The position numbers and the translations under genes are program-made. A stretch of 64,000 bases of DNA from Shewanella insulae (GTDB taxonomy: Bacteria > Pseudomonadota > Gammaproteobacteria > Enterobacterales > Shewanellaceae), in contig NZ_WRPA01000018.1 of NCBI RefSeq assembly GCF_009831655.1, positions 29,506-93,505 on the forward strand. The letters are read 5' to 3'. Shown piece by piece: positions 1 through 7,579 of the stretch. Under the pieces are notes generated by a model. It ran no database searches and had not been told where the DNA came from. It was given only the letters and a program-made list of their open reading frames with translations. Numbering within the stretch: position 1 is the first letter of the stretch; the number at the start of each line of letters is the position of its first letter.

Positions 1-2
1 AC

Positions 3-956
3 TCACAGGATCCGGCCAACATCGCCTTCGATGAGGATGGTCTGTTTACCGATGCGGTGGATACCGTCGGCCTGGTGGAGTTTGAAGGCAACTATAAAAA
101 GCTGCTACCGAGTTTCAACGGTAAGTTAGGGCTGACCGATGATCTTGTCTGGCGTCTGTCGTTGTCACAGGCGATCTCACGTCCGCCGCTAACGAATCTG
201 TCGCCGGTCACCTCTATCTGGCAGAACGAGGAGAAGACGCCGCCGGAGAACTTCATCTATGAAAACGATCCTGGCCTGGAGCCCTACTACGCCGACCAAC
301 TAGATACCACGTTGGAGTGGTACTACAGCGATAGCGGCACCCTGAACCTGGCCTTCTACTACAAGGAGCTGCATGGCTTCGTGATCTACGAGCCGACGCG
401 TGAAACCATCAATGGCGCCAGCTTCGAGGTGACCCGTCCCTACAACGACGATGAGAACCAGTCGCGTATCCGGGGTTATGAGCTGAACTGGCTACAGACC
501 TTCGACGATTTCCTGCCTGATCCCCTCGCGGGCTTCGGTGTGCAGGCCAACTATACCTATAACAATAGCGAGTCGGGTGAATACACGGACGATGGCGAGC
601 AGTTACCGTTCAAAGGATTGTCTGATCATCAATACAATGTGGTCGCCTTTTACGAGAACCATGGGCTTAAGGTCAATGTGGCCTATAACTATCGTTCCGA
701 GTACAGCCTAGGCAAGCAGTGGTATTGGTCAAATGCCCTCAACGACTGGACCTCTGAGACCCTACAGGTCGACGAATGGGGCCAGCTGGATATGCAGGTG
801 GGCTATGACATCACAGACAATATCACCCTCACCTTAGAGGCCAACAACCTGCTTGACCCCGATTATGTGCAGTACCTGAACGGGGACAAGAACCACGTAG
901 ACTATATCTCCAGCTGGGGCCGTAGCTATCGTGCGGGGGTTCGCTTCAAGTTTTAA
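3..956 (+). CDS. TonB-dependent outer-membrane receptor, C-terminal part (5' end outside window)
   Basis: This reading frame is open to the left edge, so only the last ~317 residues are visible and the real start lies upstream. The visible part alternates short polar turns with aromatic-rich strands and ends in a terminal phenylalanine (GVRFKF), the outer-membrane beta-barrel signature. The segment LSQAISRPPLTNLSP is typical of the large TonB-dependent receptors of marine Proteobacteria that import oligosaccharides or siderophores by TonB/ExbBD energy. The plug domain and TonB box are not in the window. A glycoside hydrolase and an exported lipoprotein follow on the same strand, so a carbohydrate ligand is more likely than iron, but that is an inference from context. 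A hairpin terminator follows the stop codon, so the next gene has its own promoter. Confidence 0.88.
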   Translation, partial: SQDPANIAFDEDGLFTDAVDTVGLVEFEGNYKKLLPSFNGKLGLTDDLVWRLSLSQAISRPPLTNLSPVTSIWQNEEKTPPENFIYENDPGLEPYYADQLDTTLEWYYSDSGTLNLAFYYKELHGFVIYEPTRETINGASFEVTRPYNDDENQSRIRGYELNWLQTFDDFLPDPLAGFGVQANYTYNNSESGEYTDDGEQLPFKGLSDHQYNVVAFYENHGLKVNVAYNYRSEYSLGKQWYWSNALNDWTSETLQVDEWGQLDMQVGYDITDNITLTLEANNLLDPDYVQYLNGDKNHVDYISSWGRSYRAGVRFKF

Positions 957-1008
957 TCTCCCTTGTTAAATGATTCGCTCAAAGACAATTTAAGCAATCG
1001 TTTTGTTC

Positions 1009-1039
1009 GCCCATTACCACTAGGTGGTGGGCTTTTTTT
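1009..1039 (+). terminator. Rho-independent terminator of the TonB receptor gene
   Basis: A 10-bp stem, GCCCATTACC with GGTGGTGGGC (pairing completed by two G-U pairs) and a 4-nt loop, is followed by seven T residues. It lies about 50 bp after the receptor stop codon. Confidence 0.8.
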
Positions 1040-1228
1040 ATGTCCTTCTTTCCACTGCAAAACCTAGCTTATCCAACTGATATTCCTGAATAATTAATAG
1101 TGTTTCTCGAAAACTACTCTAGGGTTGATTAGCCCTTGAATGGGCGAGCCTGGATAGCTTAATTTTTAGTCAAACATAGCAGTCAAATCATAACCAGTAG
1201 CATCACAATCGAAGGAGAGAGTTTTCAC

Positions 1229-2782
1229 ATGGAGAGACAATTAAGCAATGAGCCAAACACGCAATTAAGCAGACTGCCAAACAGGCACAGCGCTTCCCCC
1301 CTGCTGAGCCTGGTCATCTTAAGTCTCATAAGCCTGCCGGGCTGCGGCTCAGGCGGCGATGACGGCCTGACTAGCGAGCCACCTGTAACACCGCCGGTCG
1401 CCACACCGACACCAGAGGCAAGTCTCACAGTATCCGCCAGCGAGAGCGGCGGCGCCATCTATCTAGACGGACGCTTCACCGGCAAGCTGACCCCGGCGGA
1501 GCTCACGCTCGCGCCCGGTGAGCACAGCATAGGCGTGGGGCTCAACCAGAGTGAGCAATATCTGAGACGTACGGTTCAGGTTGAGGCCGACCAGGCTGAT
1601 AGCCTGGCGCTGGATGACACCGACCATCAGGCGCCCAAGACCTGGAAGGCGCTGTTTATCGGCGTAGCCAAGGTGCAGGCTCAGGGAGGCAGCTGTGTCA
1701 GCCAATACCAAACCGAGCAGCTCGACGCCGGGTTTGACTTCTTTCGCTGGAGTTTCGAGGAGCGCATCGAGCCCTACAGCTACCACACCATGGATTGGCA
1801 GTTTGAGCGTATGGATATCACGGATGAGGTGGTGACCCTGAGCAATGACAAACTTATCGGCCCGGCGGAGATCGAGCCCCATCTGACCATTGTCGACAAG
1901 GGCGATTATGACCTTATCGTCAGCTTCTTTCGCGGCGGCGCCGGCAGCGACGAGTGCTATATCGACGACTTCAAGGGCATCGCCTGGTATGACTATCGCG
2001 TACTTGACGCCGATGCCTCCTACTACACCATACGCTTCTATGATGATGTCACCGGGCGCATCGAGGCGGCCAAGACAGACGACAGAGACCCAGGCATGTA
2101 CATCCACGAGTGGCTGCATACCACGGCGGAATGGTTCTTCCCCGACCAGGGCTATCCCCAGCCCAGCAGCGACGGTCAGGTGGTTCACGCCGCCGAGGCC
2201 TATGGCTACAGCTGGCCCTGGATGAGCTGGTATCGAGACCTTATTCGCGGCCAGGTAAAACAGCAAGCCAGCTATGTAGGCATAGGGCCAGATGCCCTGC
2301 TCGGCTGCAGCGTCAGCGAAGATGCCTTGGGCCTGTGCCCGAGCGCCGCAGGTCAAGCAGCATCAGACGCCTCGAGTCAAGCGGCCCCAGACGCCTTGAT
2401 TCAAACGTCCTCTCTCTATGACAAGAGCGCCGAACAACAAGTGCCCTGGCAGACCGTTAGCCTGCCGTATCGAGATGGCAGGGTCACATTTGGCCAGATC
2501 CCAGCCGGTGATAGGCTCTGCCTCAATCGTCACGCCATCGACTACCGGCTCGGCGATGGCGCGCTAGCCCTCACCTTAGATGAGAGTCTCTGCGGCGAGC
2601 CATCCAGCGCCAGCCTCAGCTTTACCCCCTGGCAGGCAGATGGACTAGGAAAGCGGCTTGAGATCGCGCTACCTGTGGAGCAAGCCAGCAGGCTTCTAGC
2701 CAGCGAAACGCCTATTGCCGACAGTGAGCGCCCCAACTTAGATGAGCTGTTGATTAATCTAAGGGCGCTGATGGCACGCTAG
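1229..2782 (+). CDS. exported lipoprotein with PEGA-like domain and HEXXH motif, function unknown
   Basis: 517 aa. The ATG is placed by an AAGGAGAG ribosome site about 10 bp upstream. A hydrophobic signal segment ends in a lipobox (LPGC, Cys39), so the protein should be lipidated and anchored in a membrane. A Gly-Ser and Thr-Pro-rich linker leads to a PEGA-like module at about residues 65-105 (IYLDGRFTGKLTP...GEHSI). The large remaining domain is not one I recognise. It contains HEWLH at 293-297, which fits the HEXXH zinc-metallopeptidase pattern, and His320/Glu323 in VVHAAEAYGY could supply a third ligand. Residues ~372-395 carry a degenerate Gln-Ala-Ser-Asp-Ala repeat. It sits between a TonB receptor and a GH97 enzyme, so a role at the cell surface in polymer use is possible. 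Protease activity is inferred from the motif only. Confidence 0.8.
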   Translation: MERQLSNEPNTQLSRLPNRHSASPLLSLVILSLISLPGCGSGGDDGLTSEPPVTPPVATPTPEASLTVSASESGGAIYLDGRFTGKLTPAELTLAPGEHSIGVGLNQSEQYLRRTVQVEADQADSLALDDTDHQAPKTWKALFIGVAKVQAQGGSCVSQYQTEQLDAGFDFFRWSFEERIEPYSYHTMDWQFERMDITDEVVTLSNDKLIGPAEIEPHLTIVDKGDYDLIVSFFRGGAGSDECYIDDFKGIAWYDYRVLDADASYYTIRFYDDVTGRIEAAKTDDRDPGMYIHEWLHTTAEWFFPDQGYPQPSSDGQVVHAAEAYGYSWPWMSWYRDLIRGQVKQQASYVGIGPDALLGCSVSEDALGLCPSAAGQAASDASSQAAPDALIQTSSLYDKSAEQQVPWQTVSLPYRDGRVTFGQIPAGDRLCLNRHAIDYRLGDGALALTLDESLCGEPSSASLSFTPWQADGLGKRLEIALPVEQASRLLASETPIADSERPNLDELLINLRALMAR

Positions 2783-2856
2783 CTCAAAGCGCACTGTTTC
2801 AAGGTGCACTGATTCAAGGTGCTCTGGTTCAAGGTGCACTGGCTCAAAGCACGCCA
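2782..2856 (+). repeat. five tandem degenerate 15-bp units
   Basis: Starting at the last base of the lipoprotein stop codon are five consecutive 15-bp units of the form (A/G/T)TTCAAGGTGCACTG. Units 2 to 4 are almost identical and the outer two (GCTCAAAGC...) are diverged. The array fills part of the gap before the GH97 gene. No function is evident. Confidence 0.75.
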
Positions 2857-2998
2857 GTCTAATGCACAGCAGACGGGGCAAGATAGAGGTTATTTTTCGG
2901 GAAACATTAGCCCCGTTTTCATGCGCCCGGGTATCAATCGCCATGCTTCAATGACTTACCTTCGGGAATTTCCCCGTATGAATCAGGAGTAATAAAAC

Positions 2999-4942
2999 AT
3001 GTTGCAGCGTTTATTGACGGCGCCCCAGGCGTATAAGCAGCTGATGTTGGTAGGAGTGCTAACAATTCCCAGCGCACTGGCCATGGGTGAGACCTATCAA
3101 CTCAGCTCCCCGGACGGCAGCATCTTAGTCGATGTCATCGCCGAGGAGCAGCTTAGCTACCGTGTCAGCGTCGACGGCCAGACCATTCTTAGTCCATCAC
3201 ACATCGCCATGTCCTTCGCCGATGGCACGGCGCTCGGCAACTCGCCTCAAGTGGTTGAGGTCAAGCGCAGTGCCATCTCAGAGCAGCTCACCCCGGTTAT
3301 CAAGGTGCGCACCGCCAAGATAGACAACCAATACAACCAGTTGAGCCTGAGCTTCAAAGATAACTACAGAGTCGACTTTCGCGCCTTCGATGAAGGGGTC
3401 GCCTATCGTTTCAGTGCCCAACAGTCTGGCGAGAGTGCCCTCACCTCTGAGCAGGCCGAATTTAACTTCGCCAAGGGCGCCTTCGCCTATTTCCCCTTCG
3501 AGAAGAAGTTTGCCAGCGCCACCCAGCCAAGATTCACCCCAATCGCCGCCAAGGGGATCGATGGCGACGAGCTGGGCAGCCTGCCGGCCCTGTTTGTGGT
3601 CAATGGCGTCAATGTCCTGCTGACAGAGACTGACCTGCAGCGCTATCCCGGTCTTTGGCTAAGGGGCAAGGGCGATGGAAATGTCTATGGCGTGCATCCG
3701 TTCGAGCTGGATAAAGATGAGCAGTATACAAAGAATCTTGGCATAGTCAGCAAGTCACGCAGCTATCCCTGGCGCATTCTGGCCATCGCCCGCAGCGACG
3801 CTGAACTGCTCGACAACCAGATGAGCTACACCCTGGCCGAACCATCACGCATCGAAGACACCTCCTGGATAAAACCCGGCAAGATCGCCTGGGACTGGTA
3901 TAACGAGAACAACCTAAAGGGGGTCGACTTCAAGGCGGGGATCAACACTAAGACCTACCAATACTACGCCGACTTTGCCGCCGACTTTGGCATCGAGAAC
4001 ATACTCATCGACGATGGTTGGTCGTCACAGGAAGATGTACTCACTGTGCTGCCGGGCATAGACATGCAGGCGATCATCGCCCATGCCAAGAAAAAAGGCG
4101 TCGGGGTACAGCTATGGGTGCCCTACTCGGCACTGGACAAGAACCTGGAAGAGGCGTTTAAGCTCTACGCCAAATGGGGGATCAACGGCGTCAAGATAGA
4201 CTTCATGGACAGCGACAGCATCAAGCGGGTGGACTTTTACTGGCGCGCCGCCGCCATGGCCGCCAAGTACAAGCTGATGGTCAACTTCCATGGCTCTTAC
4301 AAACCCGCCGGGATCCACAGAACCTACCCCAACGTGATGACCCGCGAAGGGGTCAGAGGGCTAGAGAACAACAAATGGTCTGAGGTGACCTCGACCCACA
4401 ACCTGCATCTGCCCTTCATCCGCATGATCGCAGGCCCATTGGACTACACCCCGGGCGCCATGGCCAATGCCCAGCAGAAGAACTTCAACAAGGTCTGGTC
4501 TCGCCCCATGAGCCTGACCACCCGGGCGCAACAGATTGCCATGTATGTGATCTACGAGAGCCCGCTACAGATGCTCGCCGACACGCCCACCAGTTACCGC
4601 GCCGAGCCTGAGATCCCGCGCTTTATCTCAGCCATTCCTACGGTATGGGATGACTTTAAGGTGCTACACGCCAGCATAGGCGAGTATTTCACCATAGCGC
4701 GCCGCAATGGTGATAACTGGTATATCGGCGCCATGACCAATACCCAGACGAGAAGTCAGCAGCTCAACCTGGACTTCCTGGAAGGCGGTGAGTATGAGAT
4801 GCAGCTGCTGCAAGATGGCATCAACGCGGGTAACTTCGCCGAAGACTATAAATTGGTCAAGAAAACTGTCACCAAGAACGACACCTTAGAGCTGAACATG
4901 GCGGCCAACGGCGGCTATGCCATACAGCTGATCAAGCGTTAA
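2999..4942 (+). CDS. GH97 family glycoside hydrolase (alpha-glucosidase/alpha-galactosidase type)
   Basis: 647 aa, close to the usual family length. CAGGAG precedes the ATG. The N-terminus is a signal peptide (cleavage probably after PSALA), so the enzyme is likely periplasmic or outer-membrane. Order: a beta-sandwich (about 30-290) starting ETYQLSSPDGSI, a (beta/alpha)8 barrel (about 290-560) with KIAWDWYNENNLKG and ILIDDGWS, and a small C-terminal beta domain. The barrel motif VKIDFMDSD has Asp401 and Asp404, and MTREGVRGLENNKW has Glu450 and Glu456. In GH97 an aspartate at the first motif is characteristic of retaining alpha-galactosidase-type members, while SusB-type inverting alpha-glucosidases use glutamates only. 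The aspartate therefore favours the retaining branch, though substrate cannot be settled by eye. It fits a locus for oligosaccharide uptake and hydrolysis with the TonB receptor upstream. Confidence 0.88.
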   Translation: MLQRLLTAPQAYKQLMLVGVLTIPSALAMGETYQLSSPDGSILVDVIAEEQLSYRVSVDGQTILSPSHIAMSFADGTALGNSPQVVEVKRSAISEQLTPVIKVRTAKIDNQYNQLSLSFKDNYRVDFRAFDEGVAYRFSAQQSGESALTSEQAEFNFAKGAFAYFPFEKKFASATQPRFTPIAAKGIDGDELGSLPALFVVNGVNVLLTETDLQRYPGLWLRGKGDGNVYGVHPFELDKDEQYTKNLGIVSKSRSYPWRILAIARSDAELLDNQMSYTLAEPSRIEDTSWIKPGKIAWDWYNENNLKGVDFKAGINTKTYQYYADFAADFGIENILIDDGWSSQEDVLTVLPGIDMQAIIAHAKKKGVGVQLWVPYSALDKNLEEAFKLYAKWGINGVKIDFMDSDSIKRVDFYWRAAAMAAKYKLMVNFHGSYKPAGIHRTYPNVMTREGVRGLENNKWSEVTSTHNLHLPFIRMIAGPLDYTPGAMANAQQKNFNKVWSRPMSLTTRAQQIAMYVIYESPLQMLADTPTSYRAEPEIPRFISAIPTVWDDFKVLHASIGEYFTIARRNGDNWYIGAMTNTQTRSQQLNLDFLEGGEYEMQLLQDGINAGNFAEDYKLVKKTVTKNDTLELNMAANGGYAIQLIKR

Positions 4943-4981
4943 TCATCTCAAAGGGCCCGAGCCGTATCTGTATCTATGCGC

Positions 4982-7051
4982 TCAGGCCCTTGCCTTAGCC
5001 GCGCGCGATTTTCCCTTGGTAGCGCTAGCATTAACACTGCCCTTGGCGGCTCTACCTGTACCCTTTGCTGTACCCTTTGCTGTACCTTTCGCCGCGCTGC
5101 CCCTCTTGCCTTTGGCACCTGTCGCCCCGCCGCGTCGATTGCCATAGCCACCCTTCTTAAACGAACGCTTAGGCGCCTCGACCCCCTGCAAGGCCTTGGG
5201 CAGCTGGGCACCGGCCTGCATGATAAGCCCATTGAGCGAGTCGATAAGCGGCGTCATGAAGCTCAGATACTTGGCCTCCTTACGGCTGATGGCATCTAAG
5301 TGACTCTCCCACAAGGCAGTCATATCCGGCGTGGTGGCTGATTCGGGCAGGCTATTGATGAGGCCGCGACCGACCGGGGTCGAGACGATAGACTTCCCCT
5401 GGCGCGCCAGAAAGCCGCGCTTGAACAGCAGCTCGATGATCCCGGCGCGGGTCGCCTCTGTCCCCAGGCCATCGGTCTCTTTGAGGATCTTACGGATCTC
5501 TGGGTTGGTCACATAGCGACTGATCCCCGTCATGGCGCTCAGTAAGGTCGCATCGGTAAAGGCCTTGGGGGGCTGGGTCTGCTTCTCGATGAGCTCCCCC
5601 TGGCCAGAGTGCAGCATCTGCCCCTTATGCAGCGGCGGCAGCTGGGCCAACGCCTCTTCGCCCTCGCCGTCTGTCTTGTCATCGACCCGCTTGGGGAACA
5701 GTTGCTTCCAACCTGGAGCGATCTCCTGCTTGGCCTTGGTATGAAAATGGCCGCCGGCGATCTCTACCTCGACCCGGGTCTCATGGTAACGATAGACGGG
5801 ATAAAACTGCGCCAGATACTGACGGGCCAGTTGCAGATAGATCTGCCTCTCTGCCTGGCTCAGGGCGCTCAAGTTGGCCCCCTTCTCGGTGGGCACTATG
5901 GCGTGGTGGGCATCTACCTTGGCATCGTTCCAGGCCCTGGAGATTATCTTAGGATCTGGCGCGGCGCACTGAGCCGTAAGCTCACTCGCTCCTTTTTGCA
6001 CGGCATCTATCACCCTAGGCGCCAGGGCCAGCTGCTCCTTGGGCAGGTAGCGGCTATCGGAGCGCGGATAGGTGATCAGCTTATGTTTTTCATACAGGGA
6101 CTGACAGGTATCGAGCACCGCCTTGGCACTCATGCCGTATCGTTTCGCCGCATCGATCTGCAGTGACGACAGGTTATAGGGCAAGGGTTGCCCCTGCTGC
6201 TTATCTTTAGCCTGCAGATCCGTCACCTTGGCAGCTTGCTCTGTGATCCGCCCCACCACGTTTTCCGCCAGACGGCGCGACAGTACCCGCCCCTCCTCAT
6301 CCATATAGGGCTGACAGGCGTCGCTGGGCTGCCACTTGGCCTTGAAATGCGCCTGATCTTGGGTGTACAGGTTGGCCAGCACCTCATAGAAAGGCTTACT
6401 GACAAAATTTTCAATGGTCTCATCTCGGCGCACCACTAGGCCCAACAGGGGCGTCTGCACCCGACCGACGGAGAGCACCCCCTGATAGCCTACCTTGCGC
6501 CCCTGTAACGTATAGGCGCGGGTCATGTTCATGCCATAGAGCCAGTCGGCGCGGGAGCGCGCCAAGGCCGAGGTCGACAGGGGAATAAACTCGCGATTGC
6601 TACGCAGCTGGCCCAGAGCACGCTTCACCGCCTGGGGGTTGAGGTCACTCACCAGCAGGCGCTGGGTCTGCTCTAACTTGTCGCCCTTGACGCCCAGATA
6701 GGCGATCACCTCATCCACCAACAGCTGACCTTCACGATCGGGATCGCCGGCATTCACCAACTGACTGGCCTGCTTGACCAGTTTTCTCAGTACGCCGAGC
6801 TGAGCCCGAGTCTTGCTCTTGGGGGTCATCTTCCACTGCTGCGGCACTATCGGCAGGTGGTCGAACGACCAAGACTTGAAGGCGGGATCATAGCTGTCGG
6901 GCTCGGCCTGCTCCAGCAGATGCCCTATGCACCAGGAGACGGTATCGCCATTGGCCGCCGTGATATAGCCCTCGCCCTTCTTGTGGGGCTTAGGTAACAC
7001 ATCGGCGATTGCTCGCCCGAGACTGGGCTTCTCTGCTATGTATAGGATCAT
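4982..7051 (-). CDS. topB: DNA topoisomerase III
   Basis: 689 aa type IA topoisomerase that cuts and passes single DNA strands, decatenating replication intermediates. The N-terminal TOPRIM domain begins ILYIAEKPSLGRAI and has the metal-binding DPDREGQ at 103-109. The active-site tyrosine is Tyr328 in LITYPRSDSRYLP, the same number as in E. coli TopB. The C-terminus carries a lysine-rich tail with repeated KGTA units that is visible as a short 12-bp DNA repeat near 5060-5090; such tails bind DNA. The gene is convergent with the GH97 gene and divergent from the small gene at 7203, with a Fur-type palindrome between them. Confidence 0.96.
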   Translation of the reverse strand: MILYIAEKPSLGRAIADVLPKPHKKGEGYITAANGDTVSWCIGHLLEQAEPDSYDPAFKSWSFDHLPIVPQQWKMTPKSKTRAQLGVLRKLVKQASQLVNAGDPDREGQLLVDEVIAYLGVKGDKLEQTQRLLVSDLNPQAVKRALGQLRSNREFIPLSTSALARSRADWLYGMNMTRAYTLQGRKVGYQGVLSVGRVQTPLLGLVVRRDETIENFVSKPFYEVLANLYTQDQAHFKAKWQPSDACQPYMDEEGRVLSRRLAENVVGRITEQAAKVTDLQAKDKQQGQPLPYNLSSLQIDAAKRYGMSAKAVLDTCQSLYEKHKLITYPRSDSRYLPKEQLALAPRVIDAVQKGASELTAQCAAPDPKIISRAWNDAKVDAHHAIVPTEKGANLSALSQAERQIYLQLARQYLAQFYPVYRYHETRVEVEIAGGHFHTKAKQEIAPGWKQLFPKRVDDKTDGEGEEALAQLPPLHKGQMLHSGQGELIEKQTQPPKAFTDATLLSAMTGISRYVTNPEIRKILKETDGLGTEATRAGIIELLFKRGFLARQGKSIVSTPVGRGLINSLPESATTPDMTALWESHLDAISRKEAKYLSFMTPLIDSLNGLIMQAGAQLPKALQGVEAPKRSFKKGGYGNRRGGATGAKGKRGSAAKGTAKGTAKGTGRAAKGSVNASATKGKSRAAKARA

Positions 7052-7150
7052 GCTGACATCAATTACTGTATAAATTAACAGTAACTTTAAACCACTCCCG
7101 GCCTTGGCGCAAATATGAAAGGCGATCTCATGCTTACGTGTAAATTTAGT

Positions 7151-7165
7151 TGAGAATCATTCTCA
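7151..7165. promoter_or_regulatory. Fur box (7-1-7 palindrome)
   Basis: TGAGAATCATTCTCA is a perfect 7-1-7 palindrome and differs from the Fur core TGATAATnATTATCA at one symmetric position per arm. It is about 38 bp before the start of the small membrane protein gene at 7203, a normal position for iron-dependent repression. topB starts about 100 bp away on the other side. Confidence 0.75.
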
Positions 7166-7202
7166 TTAAAGGCTAATCTAAGGGCAATCCACGGAGGCAA
7201 CT

Positions 7203-7478
7203 ATGCACACACGACTCAAGACCCCTTACCGACCCGAGCGGGCGCTGCTCTATGCCATGCTGATGACCGCCGCCCTGCTTCTACTCTTAATCCCCCCCGC
7301 GATGACGGCATTGAGCCTAGATCCCATGGTGCTATTCAGCCTACTCCTGTTACTGAGCTGCGCGGCCTCCTTGCTCGCCATTAGCCCCAGTGGCAAGCTT
7401 CGTCGTCAGGCCCTTGGACTCATCTTCGGCCTCTGGATCTTGGTGTGGGTAAGCCAGGGGTTACTCTTACCCCTCTAA
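7203..7478 (+). CDS. small Fur-box-associated membrane protein, unknown
   Basis: 91 aa, preceded by ACGGAGG seven bases before the ATG. I do not recognise the family. A basic N-terminus (HTRLKTPYRPERA) is followed by hydrophobic segments at about 15-35, 41-60 and 70-90, consistent with two or three membrane helices, and a short basic loop (SGKLRRQ) between the last two. It stands alone between topB and a chemoreceptor gene. The perfect Fur palindrome upstream suggests expression under iron limitation. Coding status is supported by the ribosome site and the continuous hydrophobic pattern; function is unknown. Confidence 0.7.
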   Translation: MHTRLKTPYRPERALLYAMLMTAALLLLLIPPAMTALSLDPMVLFSLLLLLSCAASLLAISPSGKLRRQALGLIFGLWILVWVSQGLLLPL

Positions 7479-7534
7479 TCTAAAACTTGTTTTTGCCGCG
7501 CCGGTGACATTCGATGCGACTGGCATCTGGCCAC

Positions 7535-7559
7535 AAAAAAGCGCCTCCAAGGAGACGCC
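7535..7559 (-). terminator. Rho-independent terminator of the chemoreceptor gene
   Basis: Read on the minus strand, GCGTCTCC-TT-GGAGGCGC forms an 8-bp stem followed by TTTTTT, about 20 bp after the stop codon of the gene ending at 7580. Confidence 0.8.
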
Positions 7560-7579
7560 CAATCACTATGCCAAGACTG

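Noticed and set aside
1463..2356. Long minus-strand frame opposite the lipoprotein gene
   Set aside because: It is the antisense shadow of a GC-rich gene with a clear ribosome site, signal peptide and lipobox on the plus strand; the minus frame has none.
2759..2944. Minus-strand 61-codon frame with a five-residue periodic repeat
   Set aside because: The periodicity comes from the 15-bp DNA repeat; there is no ribosome site and the frame overlaps the lipoprotein stop.
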